21,081 nt of DNA. It comes from Pseudomonadota bacterium. Its GTDB lineage: Bacteria; SAR324; XYD2-FULL-50-16; JAHJRI01. The notes below the pieces were generated by a model. The model was not told the origin of the DNA and searched no databases. It worked only from the letters and a program-made list of their open reading frames with translations. The stretch's first letter is position 1, and the number at the start of each line of letters is the position of its first letter. Positions 1 to 7,712 of the stretch are shown here, one piece after another. The stretch is from assembly GCA_022360105.1 (NCBI GenBank), contig JAKSDL010000218.1, positions 1 to 21,081 of the forward strand. Reading direction: 5' to 3'. The position numbers and the translations under genes were made by a program.

Positions 1-47
1 AAAGATACGGGTAATCGCGGTCGGAAACCGGGTTTTCTTCTTTTCAT
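1..47 (-). CDS. Start of an unidentified protein, cut by the left edge
   Basis: On the minus strand an ATG at 47 follows a clear AAGGAG ribosome-binding site (about 52-58) and opens a frame beginning MKRRKPGFRPRLPVS, which stays open to the window edge. It starts 45 nt after the cytochrome b561 stop codon, so it is likely the next gene of the same operon. Only 15 residues are visible. They are very basic, as in a cytoplasmic or pre-membrane N-terminus, and no function can be assigned. Confidence 0.5.
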   Translation of the reverse strand, partial: MKRRKPGFRPRLPVS

Positions 48-92
48 ATCTTGCTCCTTTAACCAAGGTTAGTGATTAAGACGATCGCCCGG

Positions 93-623
93 TTACTTTT
101 TAAACCAAGTTATGCCAATCCGGTGCAATACGTCCGATTTTAAGAACTGATAGGAAAGTACGCCTCCGATATGTAACAGCAGTAACATGGCAAGCAGTTT
201 CGCAATAATTCGATGAGCCATCAAAGGCGGGAATTCCCGAACAATTCCTCCGAAAATCGCCGATTTCGTGGTTAAACTGAACTCCCCTGCCAGCCACGTG
301 CCGATACCGCTCAATGCCATTCCAATCAAAGCAAGGTAAGTCAAATAATGGATGGTTTTGAACGCCAACACCCGGGGAGGAGATAACTTTTCCGGTGGTT
401 TGGGGTTGCGATCAAACATCATCCAGCCAATTCTAAAACAGACCAATACCAGGGTGAGAAAACCGACGAAAGCATGAGCGCGGAGCAGGCCGGATGAAAA
501 CAGGTCCGAATTCCCCGCCGCCAAATTTCCGGTTGTGAACAACCCACATACAGTTAAAACAGTAAGCCAGTGCAGAGCAATAACCAGGCTACCGTATGTT
601 ATTGCGGTGTTTCTGATGCCCAT
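93..623 (-). CDS. Cytochrome b561 family membrane protein
   Basis: This 176-residue protein has four predicted membrane helices (about 12-32, 47-67, 90-112 and 136-160). Histidines at 18, 50, 137 and 151 lie in the usual places for coordinating two b-type hemes in bacterial cytochrome b561 (HWL early in helix 1, AHR and LLLHIGG in helix 4). Members of this family pass electrons between the quinone pool and periplasmic or cytoplasmic partners, and some act as superoxide:quinone oxidoreductases. The ATG at 623 is preceded by GGGAG at a normal distance. It lies 150 nt downstream of the SDR gene on the same strand, with a strong inverted repeat between them, so it may be a separate transcript. 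The partner is unknown; a link to the upstream FAD and SDR oxidoreductases is inference. Confidence 0.85.
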   Translation of the reverse strand: MGIRNTAITYGSLVIALHWLTVLTVCGLFTTGNLAAGNSDLFSSGLLRAHAFVGFLTLVLVCFRIGWMMFDRNPKPPEKLSPPRVLAFKTIHYLTYLALIGMALSGIGTWLAGEFSLTTKSAIFGGIVREFPPLMAHRIIAKLLAMLLLLHIGGVLSYQFLKSDVLHRIGITWFKK

Positions 624-670
624 CGTGTGTCTCCCTCATAAGATTGATCGTTAATGAAAACGCAGACGCT

Positions 671-707
671 AAAATCGGGAGCTTTTTTCCGCAAAACTCC
701 CGATTTT
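671..707. repeat. Inverted repeat between SDR and cytochrome b561 genes
   Basis: AAAATCGGGAG at 671-681 is perfectly repeated in inverted form at 697-707, with a 15-nt loop. G·T pairing extends the stem by about four more pairs on the outside. Read on the minus strand it lies after the SDR stop and before cytochrome b561. No clean T-tract follows it, so it could be a weak terminator, an mRNA-processing hairpin or a protein-binding site. Confidence 0.5.
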
Positions 708-773
708 GGCGCTAAAAGCTAAAGAATCGTGCTTGTATCGATTGTACAAAAAAGACTATTCTGTCAGGCGTTC

Positions 774-1526
774 CTAGATCATGTGCCCTCCGCCACTAAC
801 AGGAAGGTAAGCACCTGTGACAAATCGAGTCTCTTCACTGGCCATCATTAAGACAGCGCCTGCGATGTCATCGGGCATAGCGTTTCTTCTAAGAGGGGTG
901 TGATCTGCCATCTGCTTTTTTATTTCTTCCGGCATATGGGAAATCGCATCTGTTTCGGTTAGTCCTGGAGCGACTACGTTGACACGAATTCCCTCCGGAC
1001 CCAGTTCCAGAGCCAAAGATTTCACAAAAGCATCCAACGCTGATTTGGCTGAGCTATGGGCGACAAATCCTATGCCGGGTTGGCGGGACAAACCACTGGA
1101 AACGGCCACAATACAACCGGATTTTTTTTCTAACATCATGGGTACGACCTCTTTACAGCAAAAAAAAGCGGATTTTATCTCGTTGGTCAGCTTTTTTTCA
1201 AAATCCTGCCAAGGATACTGAATGAAAGGAACGGTAGGGAAAGTAAAACCGGCGTTTAACACCATGATATCGATGATTCCCAGTTCATTTTTAACCGTGT
1301 CAACCATCTGTTTAATCTGTTCCGGATCGGAAACGTCAGCCTGGACGGCTAAAGCCCTGCCTCCGGCTTTTGCAATTTCCTGCACAACCTGATCGGCTGC
1401 TTCCGCACTCCTGGCATAATTAACCGCTACGGAAGCACCATGAGCAGCGAGCAGTTTTGCCGTTGCAGCACCAATGCCTCGACTGGCGCCTGTAATCAAA
1501 GCTATTTTTTGTGACAATAATTTCAT
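774..1526 (-). CDS. Short-chain dehydrogenase/reductase (FabG-like SDR) with His at the catalytic Tyr position
   Basis: This 250-residue classical SDR has the nucleotide-binding motif TGASRGIG at 12-19, the structural NAG motif at 91-93 and the active-site serine around 143-144. The tail is PVSGGGHMI. The family reduces carbonyls or oxidises alcohols with NAD(P)H/NAD(P). The expected YxxxK reads HSSAK: His157 replaces the catalytic tyrosine while Lys161 is kept, and the codon is plainly CAT. I chose the ATG at 1526 because GGAG lies 8 nt upstream and the fold begins at once; the frame opens further upstream at 1580, but that extension has no site. The gene lies 77 nt after the small membrane protein gene on the same strand. 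The substrate is unknown; catalysis may be altered or use a different general acid. Confidence 0.85.
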   Translation of the reverse strand: MKLLSQKIALITGASRGIGAATAKLLAAHGASVAVNYARSAEAADQVVQEIAKAGGRALAVQADVSDPEQIKQMVDTVKNELGIIDIMVLNAGFTFPTVPFIQYPWQDFEKKLTNEIKSAFFCCKEVVPMMLEKKSGCIVAVSSGLSRQPGIGFVAHSSAKSALDAFVKSLALELGPEGIRVNVVAPGLTETDAISHMPEEIKKQMADHTPLRRNAMPDDIAGAVLMMASEETRFVTGAYLPVSGGGHMI

Positions 1527-1603
1527 AACAAGACTCCATTTTAACATTAAAAAAAATAATACAAAAAAGTGAGGTGACAATGTTGCACCAGTACCTTGCT
1601 CAA

Positions 1604-2230
1604 TCAGTCCAAAGGTTGGACAGATCGCCTTCTAACCCGTTCGAAAGGATTTTGCGATTGTCCCCCTGTCCGATTTGATATCTTTCTTGCCGATCCAAAA
1701 GCTTTGACCAGCAAAACCGGAAGACGAAGAATCAAACCAATCGGCATCATGGTCAGCGCAGCCCACATCTCCTCCGGTTTCATGTGGGCTGAGGTCGGCA
1801 TAGTTCCCATCATTTTACCCCGAAGTACAATATCGTAACCACGTACATCAAGATTTTTGATCTCCATCAATGTAGCACCATCCGACGAATGAAGAAGAAA
1901 GCTCTGAGCGACGGGCTTTAATCGCAAAACCATCAATAAATTAATTGAAATTATCAAACCTGCGATTAACGTATACCAACGCGCTGTTCCGTCGATAAAC
2001 CAAGCTAGCGGTACAAGACACGCAGAGACAAACAACATCAGACGAGAAATCCATGGTCTACGAGCAGCTGTCTCAAAGATTATCGCGCTACCAGCCAGGA
2101 GTATGAGTAGTGCCCCCGTCGAAACGGCAACTATCCAACTCCATGTAAACATTGAAGCTTTTGTCAATCCTAAAGCTGTCACAAAGCAGATACTGATTCC
2201 AATCGTAATGTAGTGAAGAAGATTTACCAT
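1604..2230 (-). CDS. Small integral membrane protein of unknown function
   Basis: I do not recognise this 208-residue protein. Four hydrophobic segments (about 4-25, 30-52, 59-79 and 85-104) are followed by a hydrophilic stretch with 'DGATLMEIKNLDVRGYDIVLRG' character (113-140), another hydrophobic helix (about 157-178) and a basic, Arg-rich C-terminus. A GGGGGAAG ribosome-binding site precedes the ATG at 2230. It begins only 9 nt after the stop of the FAD oxidoreductase gene, so the two are almost certainly co-transcribed and likely work together. A membrane anchor or quinone-linked partner for the oxidoreductase is possible but not shown. Confidence 0.7.
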   Translation of the reverse strand: MVNLLHYITIGISICFVTALGLTKASMFTWSWIVAVSTGALLILLAGSAIIFETAARRPWISRLMLFVSACLVPLAWFIDGTARWYTLIAGLIISINLLMVLRLKPVAQSFLLHSSDGATLMEIKNLDVRGYDIVLRGKMMGTMPTSAHMKPEEMWAALTMMPIGLILRLPVLLVKAFGSARKISNRTGGQSQNPFERVRRRSVQPLD

Positions 2231-2239
2231 ACTTCCCCC

Positions 2240-3817
2240 TTAACCCAAGGTTTTTTCGAAATCCAAGCCCAAATCTTCCATCACAACCATCGCTGCTCCA
2301 CGTGCTCCCCCGGTCACGCCCCCACCGGGATGTGTCGAAGGTCCGCAGAGATATAATCCTTCAACCGGCATTTGGTAATAACCGGCCCCTGCAAACGGAC
2401 GATGGGAGAAAAACTGGGCGATCATGTTCCGTACATGCAGTGGATCTCCGCCAATCCATGCGCTGTTAAAAGACTCCAGATCCGTCGGACTCCAAATCGT
2501 ATTGCCAAGGATGTTTTCGGGTCCCATGTTTGTAGTGTGCTTGCGAAGATGTTGCTGGCATGTTTCGGCAACTTCCTCCCTCACGGTACTCCAGCTTTCG
2601 GGTCCGCTTTCAATGTCATAAGGATTGTATTGAAAGAGATAAACTGTATGCTTCCCCTCGGGCGCCCGTGACGGATCATGGACGGTTGCCGCCATGCAGC
2701 AGGGCATACTGCCGTCAACCTTGCCGTATTTATAACCATCAAATGTCTGACACATTCCCGGCAGCCAGTCCGCAAGCTCAACCAGGCAGGACCTGTTCAC
2801 TTCATCGCCTGCCCTGAAATTAGGAGCCTCGTTCAAGGATAGATTTTGATTGAATCCCACAAAAACACTTTTCTTGACGTTCTTGACATGGCGTAAAAAT
2901 TCTTCGTCAAGAATGCCGTCATTGAGTAATTCCGGTATTTGCTTGATATTAAGGTCTGCTAAAACCGCCTGACGAGCTTTTATCGTCTCTCCTGTTTCGA
3001 TTTCTACCCCTTTAATACGTCCTCCCGAGGTGTTAAAGCCGGTTACGCCGCTGTTAAGGTATATCTTCCCACCATTCGCCTCGATACAACGTGCTAATGA
3101 CTCGGATAAAGCACCTGATCCGCCCTTGGGAATTGCCATTCCATAGGTGTGCAGAAGGGGCACCATGATAAAGAAAAATGCACCGGTGCCTATATCGTCC
3201 GGTGATACGATAATTTCTGATACAAAACGGGCCAACGCTGCTTTCACACAATTGTTTTCAAACCAGTCGTCCAAAATATCCAGCGAACTCATCTGCAGGG
3301 CCCGGATTAGCTCCTGACCCGGCCCGGGTTGATCCAGCTGGGCAAACAAGGCGCCAAAAGGTGCCGGCGGAGAGAAAAACCCCTGCATCAACATCTCAAG
3401 AATTGGTTGCGTCCACAACGCGAACTTGCGATAGGCTTCAGCATCGTGAGATGAGAATTTAGCTATTGAATCGCAGGTTTTATCCAGGTCCCGATATAAT
3501 GATACATAGCTGTCATCCGGGAAAAGAACCGAAACCGACGGGTTTTCGTCGAACCCGATGTACTCCAATCCATGTTTGGACAACAGGTTGAGCTCGTCGC
3601 CACGTATAAGCGGATTAGCCTGAATGAATATGTGAGCTGCCGAGGCGACATCGTGCTTAAAGCCCGGTAAATTTGTTTCTAAAGTAACAGCCCCCCCACC
3701 AACGTAAGATTTCTTTTCGACCACTGCTACATCAAGTCCGGCTTTGGAAAGGTATGCTGCAGCCGTTAGTCCGTTGTGACCTCCTCCCACAACGAGTACA
3801 TCATGAGATCCAGACAT
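2240..3817 (-). CDS. FAD-dependent oxidoreductase, phytoene desaturase/PYROXD2-like
   Basis: This 525-residue protein has an N-terminal FAD-binding Rossmann motif, VGGGHNGLTAAAYL (residues 10-23), followed by a VVEKKSYVGGGA segment. It ends with the family's C-terminal FAD signature, LYLCGPSTHPGGGVTGGARG. This layout fits the carotenoid isomerase/phytoene desaturase/PYROXD2 group of NAD(P)/FAD-dependent oxidoreductases, whose substrates are often hydrophobic polyenes or lipids. The start at 3817 follows AAGGAG by 8 nt. The frame is open upstream to 3883, but that extension overlaps the probable operator and lacks homology-like sequence. It is the first gene downstream of the TTGTCA operator cluster and leads a minus-strand operon with the membrane protein and probably the SDR. 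No carotenoid synthase is in view, so a role in pigment synthesis is unproven. Confidence 0.88.
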   Translation of the reverse strand: MSGSHDVLVVGGGHNGLTAAAYLSKAGLDVAVVEKKSYVGGGAVTLETNLPGFKHDVASAAHIFIQANPLIRGDELNLLSKHGLEYIGFDENPSVSVLFPDDSYVSLYRDLDKTCDSIAKFSSHDAEAYRKFALWTQPILEMLMQGFFSPPAPFGALFAQLDQPGPGQELIRALQMSSLDILDDWFENNCVKAALARFVSEIIVSPDDIGTGAFFFIMVPLLHTYGMAIPKGGSGALSESLARCIEANGGKIYLNSGVTGFNTSGGRIKGVEIETGETIKARQAVLADLNIKQIPELLNDGILDEEFLRHVKNVKKSVFVGFNQNLSLNEAPNFRAGDEVNRSCLVELADWLPGMCQTFDGYKYGKVDGSMPCCMAATVHDPSRAPEGKHTVYLFQYNPYDIESGPESWSTVREEVAETCQQHLRKHTTNMGPENILGNTIWSPTDLESFNSAWIGGDPLHVRNMIAQFFSHRPFAGAGYYQMPVEGLYLCGPSTHPGGGVTGGARGAAMVVMEDLGLDFEKTLG

Positions 3818-3876
3818 ATAATATACTCCTTCGATAGATCGCTCTGATTTCACAGAAACAGAATTAACAATACAAA

Positions 3877-3956
3877 TTGTCAATAGTTATCTAATTCAAC
3901 TATGACAATAAATCACCATATAGGTAATATATTGTCAATATGACAATATATTGTCA
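3877..3956. promoter_or_regulatory. Probable MarR operator cluster
   Basis: TTGTCA or its complement TGACAA occurs five times: TTGTCA at 3877-3882, TGACAA at 3903-3908, TTGTCA at 3932-3937, TGACAA at 3941-3946 and TTGTCA at 3951-3956. Positions 3926-3952 form a perfect inverted repeat with 12-nt arms and a 3-nt centre. Positions 3941-3956 (TGACAATATATTGTCA) are a second perfect palindrome sharing one arm. The cluster starts 60 nt upstream of the FAD gene's ATG, and its TTGACA hexamers could double as -35 elements on the minus strand. This size and symmetry suit MarR dimers. Assignment to the adjacent MarR is inference from proximity. Confidence 0.7.
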
Positions 3957-4092
3957 AATTAAAATTATCTATTTCTCCTAACGGATTGAATTTAATGTAT
4001 TTTTTATTTAAGCTGATTTGCTAGTTACGGCAACTTTTCGTTTTTGATCACAAGTTTTAAGGAGTTATTTTGATAGTTTTTTTGCAGGAAGG

Positions 4093-4134
4093 ATCGGCAA
4101 TTTACTTAGTTTCACATATTCTTAAACTGCCGAT
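4093..4134. repeat. Inverted repeat downstream of marR
   Basis: ATCGGCAATTT at 4093-4103 pairs with AAACTGCCGAT at 4124-4134 (11 bp, one G·T wobble, 20-nt loop). On the minus strand it comes 76 nt after the MarR stop codon and could end or process the marR transcript. No T-run accompanies it. The rest of 3957-4210 is AT-rich, and I see no gene in it. Confidence 0.35.
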
Positions 4135-4210
4135 ATCAGTAAAGATTTTGGGAATGGGAAGGGATAGGCCAAGATTGATTAAACTATCGAGCTGTTAGGT
4201 GGGCCCCGGT

Positions 4211-4663
4211 TTATTGGCTCTCCAATTCCCGGTTCAGATTTTGTAAAACGGAAATTGTTGTGCTCAAATCCTGCTCCCTGGAGTTTTCCGAAATTGAATT
4301 GGCCCAGGGAGTCTGTTTTTGATCCAATTTCTCGTTTATGTTTTTCCCCTGATCAGTCAATGCAATCAATCGCGAACGCTTGTGGTCCGGATTTGTTTGA
4401 TAACGCAGCAACCCTCTTTTTTCCAGGACATCTGTTATCCTTTGTATGCCTTGTCGAGTCTGCCCCATTTTTCTGGCAATTTGCGGCACGGTAAGAGGCG
4501 ACTCTGCCAAAGCCAGTGCACCTAGTACCTTCCAGCTCACGGTGCTTAAATCAAATTCCTTCATCAACCGGTCACCTTCGGAGACCAGTTGTCCGTTAAG
4601 TTTAAACACTTCCAGTACAATTTCGGTAAAGAGCTGTCCTTTTTTTGTATGCTTCATATTCAT
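4211..4663 (-). CDS. MarR family transcriptional regulator
   Basis: This 150-residue protein has the winged helix-turn-helix layout of MarR: a dimerisation helix at 10-38, the HTH TVPQIARKMGQTRQGIQRITDVLEKRGLL at about 58-86, and a wing NPDHKRSRLIALTDQG at 91-106 with the conserved Asp/Arg pair. MarR proteins are usually repressors released by phenolic, lipophilic or oxidising ligands. The N-terminus is MNMKH, so the start may be 4663 or 4657; neither has a convincing ribosome-binding site. It lies upstream of, and on the same strand as, the FAD oxidoreductase operon, with the TTGTCA operator cluster between them, so that operon is the likely target. I see no matching half-sites upstream of marR itself, so autoregulation is not supported. 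Confidence 0.88.
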   Translation of the reverse strand: MNMKHTKKGQLFTEIVLEVFKLNGQLVSEGDRLMKEFDLSTVSWKVLGALALAESPLTVPQIARKMGQTRQGIQRITDVLEKRGLLRYQTNPDHKRSRLIALTDQGKNINEKLDQKQTPWANSISENSREQDLSTTISVLQNLNRELESQ

Positions 4664-4851
4664 GTTTCAGGTTTTTAATGTCTGCTTAAAGCTGCCTTTT
4701 TGTTGTTCATTTGAAAGATACTAAACAAGTTTTTGAAATATATCTATTTCTTAAATCATCTAATTCCAGATCCATTTGATGACTTGAATTATAATCCGGG
4801 CATTTGGGGCTTATGTTCCCTGTAGAAAGAGTCATTATCAAATTTATTGCC

Positions 4852-4966
4852 GGATTTTTGGCAGTACACAATCGCCTGATTTGGGTATAATAGTTGCTGA
4901 AAACCAAGGCAAATCTCAGATTTTGCTAACAAATCGAAGGTAACACAATGAAAAAAGCAGTTCGAT
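4852..4966 (+). repeat. Direct repeat copy 1: duplicated arrX promoter, leader and first six codons
   Basis: These 115 nt match 11302-11416 at all positions but one (C at 4875, T at 11325), an offset of 6450 nt. The copy contains a TATAAT box (4886-4891), the 5' leader, a GAAGG ribosome-binding site and an ATG at 4948 encoding MKKAVR. The frame then stops at TAA (4966-4968), exactly at the end of the repeat. That TAA overlaps the ATG of the DUF1993 gene. The upstream stretch 4664-4851 is AT-rich and shows no gene. Confidence 0.95.
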
Positions 4967-4967
4967 A

Positions 4968-5516
4968 ATGAATAATTATCATATAAAGATATTTACTGAC
5001 TGCTTGGATCGGTTGAGTGAATTCCTTGAGAAGATTAAATCTTGTACTGGTGGTGATCCTTCAATTCTTGAGGCCAGACTAGCCGATGATATGTTCCCTC
5101 TTGTTATACAAGTGCAAATTGCCGCTGATTTTTCCTTGCGATCATGCTGTCCTATTGCAAATGTAGATATAGTATCATTTGAAAATGAAAACAGGTCATT
5201 CTCTGGTATACAATCTCAATTAAAACAAACCGTTGAGTTTCTGCGGAATTTAGATGTAAAGGAGTATGATTTATCAACTGGGCAAGTTTCAGACATTGCA
5301 GGCGCTGCTAAAATATCATTACTGACTTCTGAGTTTTTACACCAATTTGCACTACCTAATTTTTTCTTTCATGTCAGTACAGTATGGTGTATGCCATCGC
5401 AAGGCTCAATGGTGTACCGGCAACAAAGGGTGACTTTGATGGTTTTCACGAGCATCCAGTTGGATTTTCTTTCGAAGAGTGAAAACCGCGTAGCAAGTAA
5501 AAGTGTACGTAGTTAA
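4968..5516 (+). CDS. DUF1993 family protein, C-terminus frameshifted
   Basis: Residues 1-138 resemble the DUF1993 family: LEARLADDMFPLVIQVQIAADF near 35-56 and the conserved FALPNFFFHVST near 126-138. After HVST the annotated frame drifts to an unrelated tail. The expected family ending (VYAIARLNGVPATKGDF) is encoded in the -1 frame from about 5387 and stops at TGA 5480-5482. A frameshift near 5379-5392 therefore separates the two, either a real mutation or a sequence error. The function of DUF1993 is unknown; the fold is thought to resemble DinB-like helical bundles. The ATG overlaps the stop of the six-codon MKKAVR fragment in a TAATG arrangement, so translation could restart from a duplicated arrX promoter and ribosome-binding site. 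The ORF ends only 32 nt from the convergent AraC gene. Confidence 0.7.
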   Translation: MNNYHIKIFTDCLDRLSEFLEKIKSCTGGDPSILEARLADDMFPLVIQVQIAADFSLRSCCPIANVDIVSFENENRSFSGIQSQLKQTVEFLRNLDVKEYDLSTGQVSDIAGAAKISLLTSEFLHQFALPNFFFHVSTVWCMPSQGSMVYRQQRVTLMVFTSIQLDFLSKSENRVASKSVRS

Positions 5517-5548
5517 AATATTGAATTTCGTTTTTTAGAAATCAAATT

Positions 5549-6457
5549 TCAATTACTTCCCCTATTGTGTTCTGATGGAGACATACCGAAATATCGCTTA
5601 TACTCCCTGCTGAACTGTGCCGGACTGTTGTATCCAACGAGATATCCGGTTTCACTGATATTCTTACCTTTCGCAATATAGTCTCTGGCTTTCGTTAGCT
5701 TGATAGACTTGGCGTACTGAAGTGGAGAAAGATGCATTACTTCCTTGAATTTCGTATGGAACCGGGAGCGACTGAGATTCACTAAATTTGCCAGATCATC
5801 AACATTCAATGGTTTCTCCAGATTATTATGGATCATTTCGACGGCCTTGGAAATTTGATGGATTTGGCCCTTTTGCTGAAGGAGATAAGTCAGTACCCCC
5901 TCTTGTTCATTTCTTAAAACCCTGAAACAGATTTCATCCATTATGGCATCTCCCAACACAGTAGCTTCCATAGGATCAGCCAAGATTGTCATCAGTCGAA
6001 AAGCAGCATCCAATATTTCATTATTCAAAGGAGCAGAGAAAATACTGGAAGTGTTGATTTTGTCTAAGTTTATTTCGGGCTCATTCTGAATATTCATTTT
6101 AACCATGAGTTTGGACAACCTGGTTTTGTCTAAAGCAAAAGCCAACCCAAGCAACGGTTTTTCCGGGCTTCCTTCTGTAACTACACATTCCAAAGGTACA
6201 GGTAATAACGTTGCCAGGAACATACCTTCACCATATTCGAATTGTAGCTCCTCAATGAATACATCTTTTTTCCCTTGAACCGCAATGACGATGCTGGGAT
6301 CATAAACTTGTAATGTCCTGTTTTCAGGGGTTGTATCCTTAAATAAGAATAAATTTCTGATTTTTGTCTCAGTGATCCCATCCTGATTGGCTGCCTTCAG
6401 AATTAGGTCAGCTGTCCTTTTTTGCTTCCGTTTGTCAATTTTAATTTGTTTCATCAT
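5549..6457 (-). CDS. AraC family transcriptional regulator
   Basis: This 302-residue regulator has an N-terminal AraC_N-type cupin-like effector domain (about 28-180; LQVYDPSIVIAVQGKKDVFI and GEGMFLATLLPVP fit this family). It is followed by two helix-turn-helix motifs at about 202-297 (LNVDDLANLVNLSRSRFHTKFKEV and ISETGYLVGYNSPAQFSREYKRYFG), the standard AraC/XylS DNA-binding signature. The start is 6457 or the adjacent ATG at 6454; no good ribosome-binding site is visible for either. It is divergent from the alpha/beta hydrolase gene, with a 238-nt shared upstream region, so control of that hydrolase is the natural guess. The effector is unknown. AraC_N regulators next to small oxidoreductases or hydrolases often respond to aldehydes or similar compounds, but nothing here shows it. 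Confidence 0.88.
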   Translation of the reverse strand: MMKQIKIDKRKQKRTADLILKAANQDGITETKIRNLFLFKDTTPENRTLQVYDPSIVIAVQGKKDVFIEELQFEYGEGMFLATLLPVPLECVVTEGSPEKPLLGLAFALDKTRLSKLMVKMNIQNEPEINLDKINTSSIFSAPLNNEILDAAFRLMTILADPMEATVLGDAIMDEICFRVLRNEQEGVLTYLLQQKGQIHQISKAVEMIHNNLEKPLNVDDLANLVNLSRSRFHTKFKEVMHLSPLQYAKSIKLTKARDYIAKGKNISETGYLVGYNSPAQFSREYKRYFGMSPSEHNRGSN

Positions 6458-6695
6458 AAGTAGTTTGTTACAAATAAATGCCTAAATTTGTCAATTTGCA
6501 ACCAAACTATAGGACAAATGTGCAAGGAAACAGAATTTATATGTATTCTAATTCCGCTTTTTTAAACTTATATTCTAAGCATTAGTAAATCATGGCGCTT
6601 ATATTTGTATTTTTGAAACGCCATACAAAAGAGAATTTTGAATGCCATTTTGAATGAAAAAATCAATCGACTATCAGGAGGTTTAAATAGCGACT

Positions 6696-7712
6696 ATGAG
6701 AAAAATTGCGAAAAGCCTGATTACGGCTGTTATACCGATTTCATTTTTGATAATCAGTTCTTGCACAACCAATAAAGTTGGAAATACAAAGGAGACACAA
6801 ATGTCAACAAATCAAAAAGAAGAGATGCAGTTACAGATTGAAGCAATGGCAAAAACGTTTCTTTATCCACAAAAGGTGCAGCCCATCGTAAAACGACCCG
6901 ATGCTTACGGACTGAATTTTGAAGAGGTTAATTTTAAGTCTGAAGACGGTGTTAACCATGTAGGTTGGCTTCTTAGGAAGAGATCCGATAAAGTTGTTAT
7001 TTTGTCTCATCCCGGTGCATTTACAAAGTATGGATATTCTGTTGCTCATGAAGGCGATGTTAAAACAGGTTATGACAAGGATGTTGAGTTCATTCCTGTG
7101 GCTAAGCATCTTGTAGAAGCCGACTACACTGTCCTTATGTATGATAACAGAAATCACGGAGAATCGGATTTCAGCCCCAGGGATGGTATTCACGATCCCT
7201 TTGAGGCTCATCTGGATAATGTATCTGCCATTGAGTTCATAGCGAATAATCCTGAGTTTAAGGGAGCATCAATCGGACTGCTCAGTTTCTGCCAGAGCTC
7301 CTATATTTCCATGGTGGGCATGAGTGAAAGACCGGAAGTATATAAAGAAAACAGAGTAAGAGCTATGGTAGCGCTCCAGCCAATTTCCATTGAAGTCTTC
7401 TACAGAAAGACCGGCATGCCCCAACCTGTAATTGATGCTTTGAAACAAGTCTATCTAAAAAACGGCATCAATATGGAACGGCAGAATCCCGAACTATTCG
7501 CTGATAAAATACTCGTACCAACCCTGTTTGTTCAGAACGTCAATGACGTTTGGTCCGACATGGATCATATCAGAAGAATATACAACCTGATTCCCACGGA
7601 GAAAAAGGCTCTCTGGCTGGACAAAAAAGATCAACCGCATAGGTTTATGGCCTATAACTGGTTTAATGATCATCCGGAAGAGTTGCTTGCGTTTTTCGAA
7701 AAGCATCTCTAA
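6696..7712 (+). CDS. Alpha/beta hydrolase, probable lipoprotein with an unusual nucleophile elbow
   Basis: This 338-residue protein begins with a signal peptide and lipobox (IISSC, Cys23). The alpha/beta hydrolase fold starts near residue 78. VILSHPGAF (101-109) and YDNRNHGES (149-157) look like oxyanion-region motifs. The nucleophile elbow, normally GxSxG, reads GLLSFCQSS (194-202), so the nucleophile could be Ser197 or Cys199. A plausible acid is Asp284 and the histidine is His315 (QPHRF). The substrate is unknown. The ATG at 6696 lies 14 nt from AGGAGG, which is far. A second in-frame ATG at 6801 has an ideal AAGGAG 6-7 nt upstream and would give a 303-residue cytoplasmic form, the size I would expect for this family. 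The lipoprotein leader may therefore be an added extension. It is divergent from the AraC gene. Confidence 0.8.
   Translation: MRKIAKSLITAVIPISFLIISSCTTNKVGNTKETQMSTNQKEEMQLQIEAMAKTFLYPQKVQPIVKRPDAYGLNFEEVNFKSEDGVNHVGWLLRKRSDKVVILSHPGAFTKYGYSVAHEGDVKTGYDKDVEFIPVAKHLVEADYTVLMYDNRNHGESDFSPRDGIHDPFEAHLDNVSAIEFIANNPEFKGASIGLLSFCQSSYISMVGMSERPEVYKENRVRAMVALQPISIEVFYRKTGMPQPVIDALKQVYLKNGINMERQNPELFADKILVPTLFVQNVNDVWSDMDHIRRIYNLIPTEKKALWLDKKDQPHRFMAYNWFNDHPEELLAFFEKHL

Noticed and set aside
4707..4907. A 66-codon minus-strand ORF across copy 1 of the direct repeat
   Set aside because: It spans the promoter repeat and has no protein-like composition or ribosome-binding site.
6491..6528. AraC operator as direct repeats (TTTGCAA and TGTGCAA, 24 nt apart)
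   Set aside because: The match is too short and imperfect in AT-rich DNA to call without a known motif.
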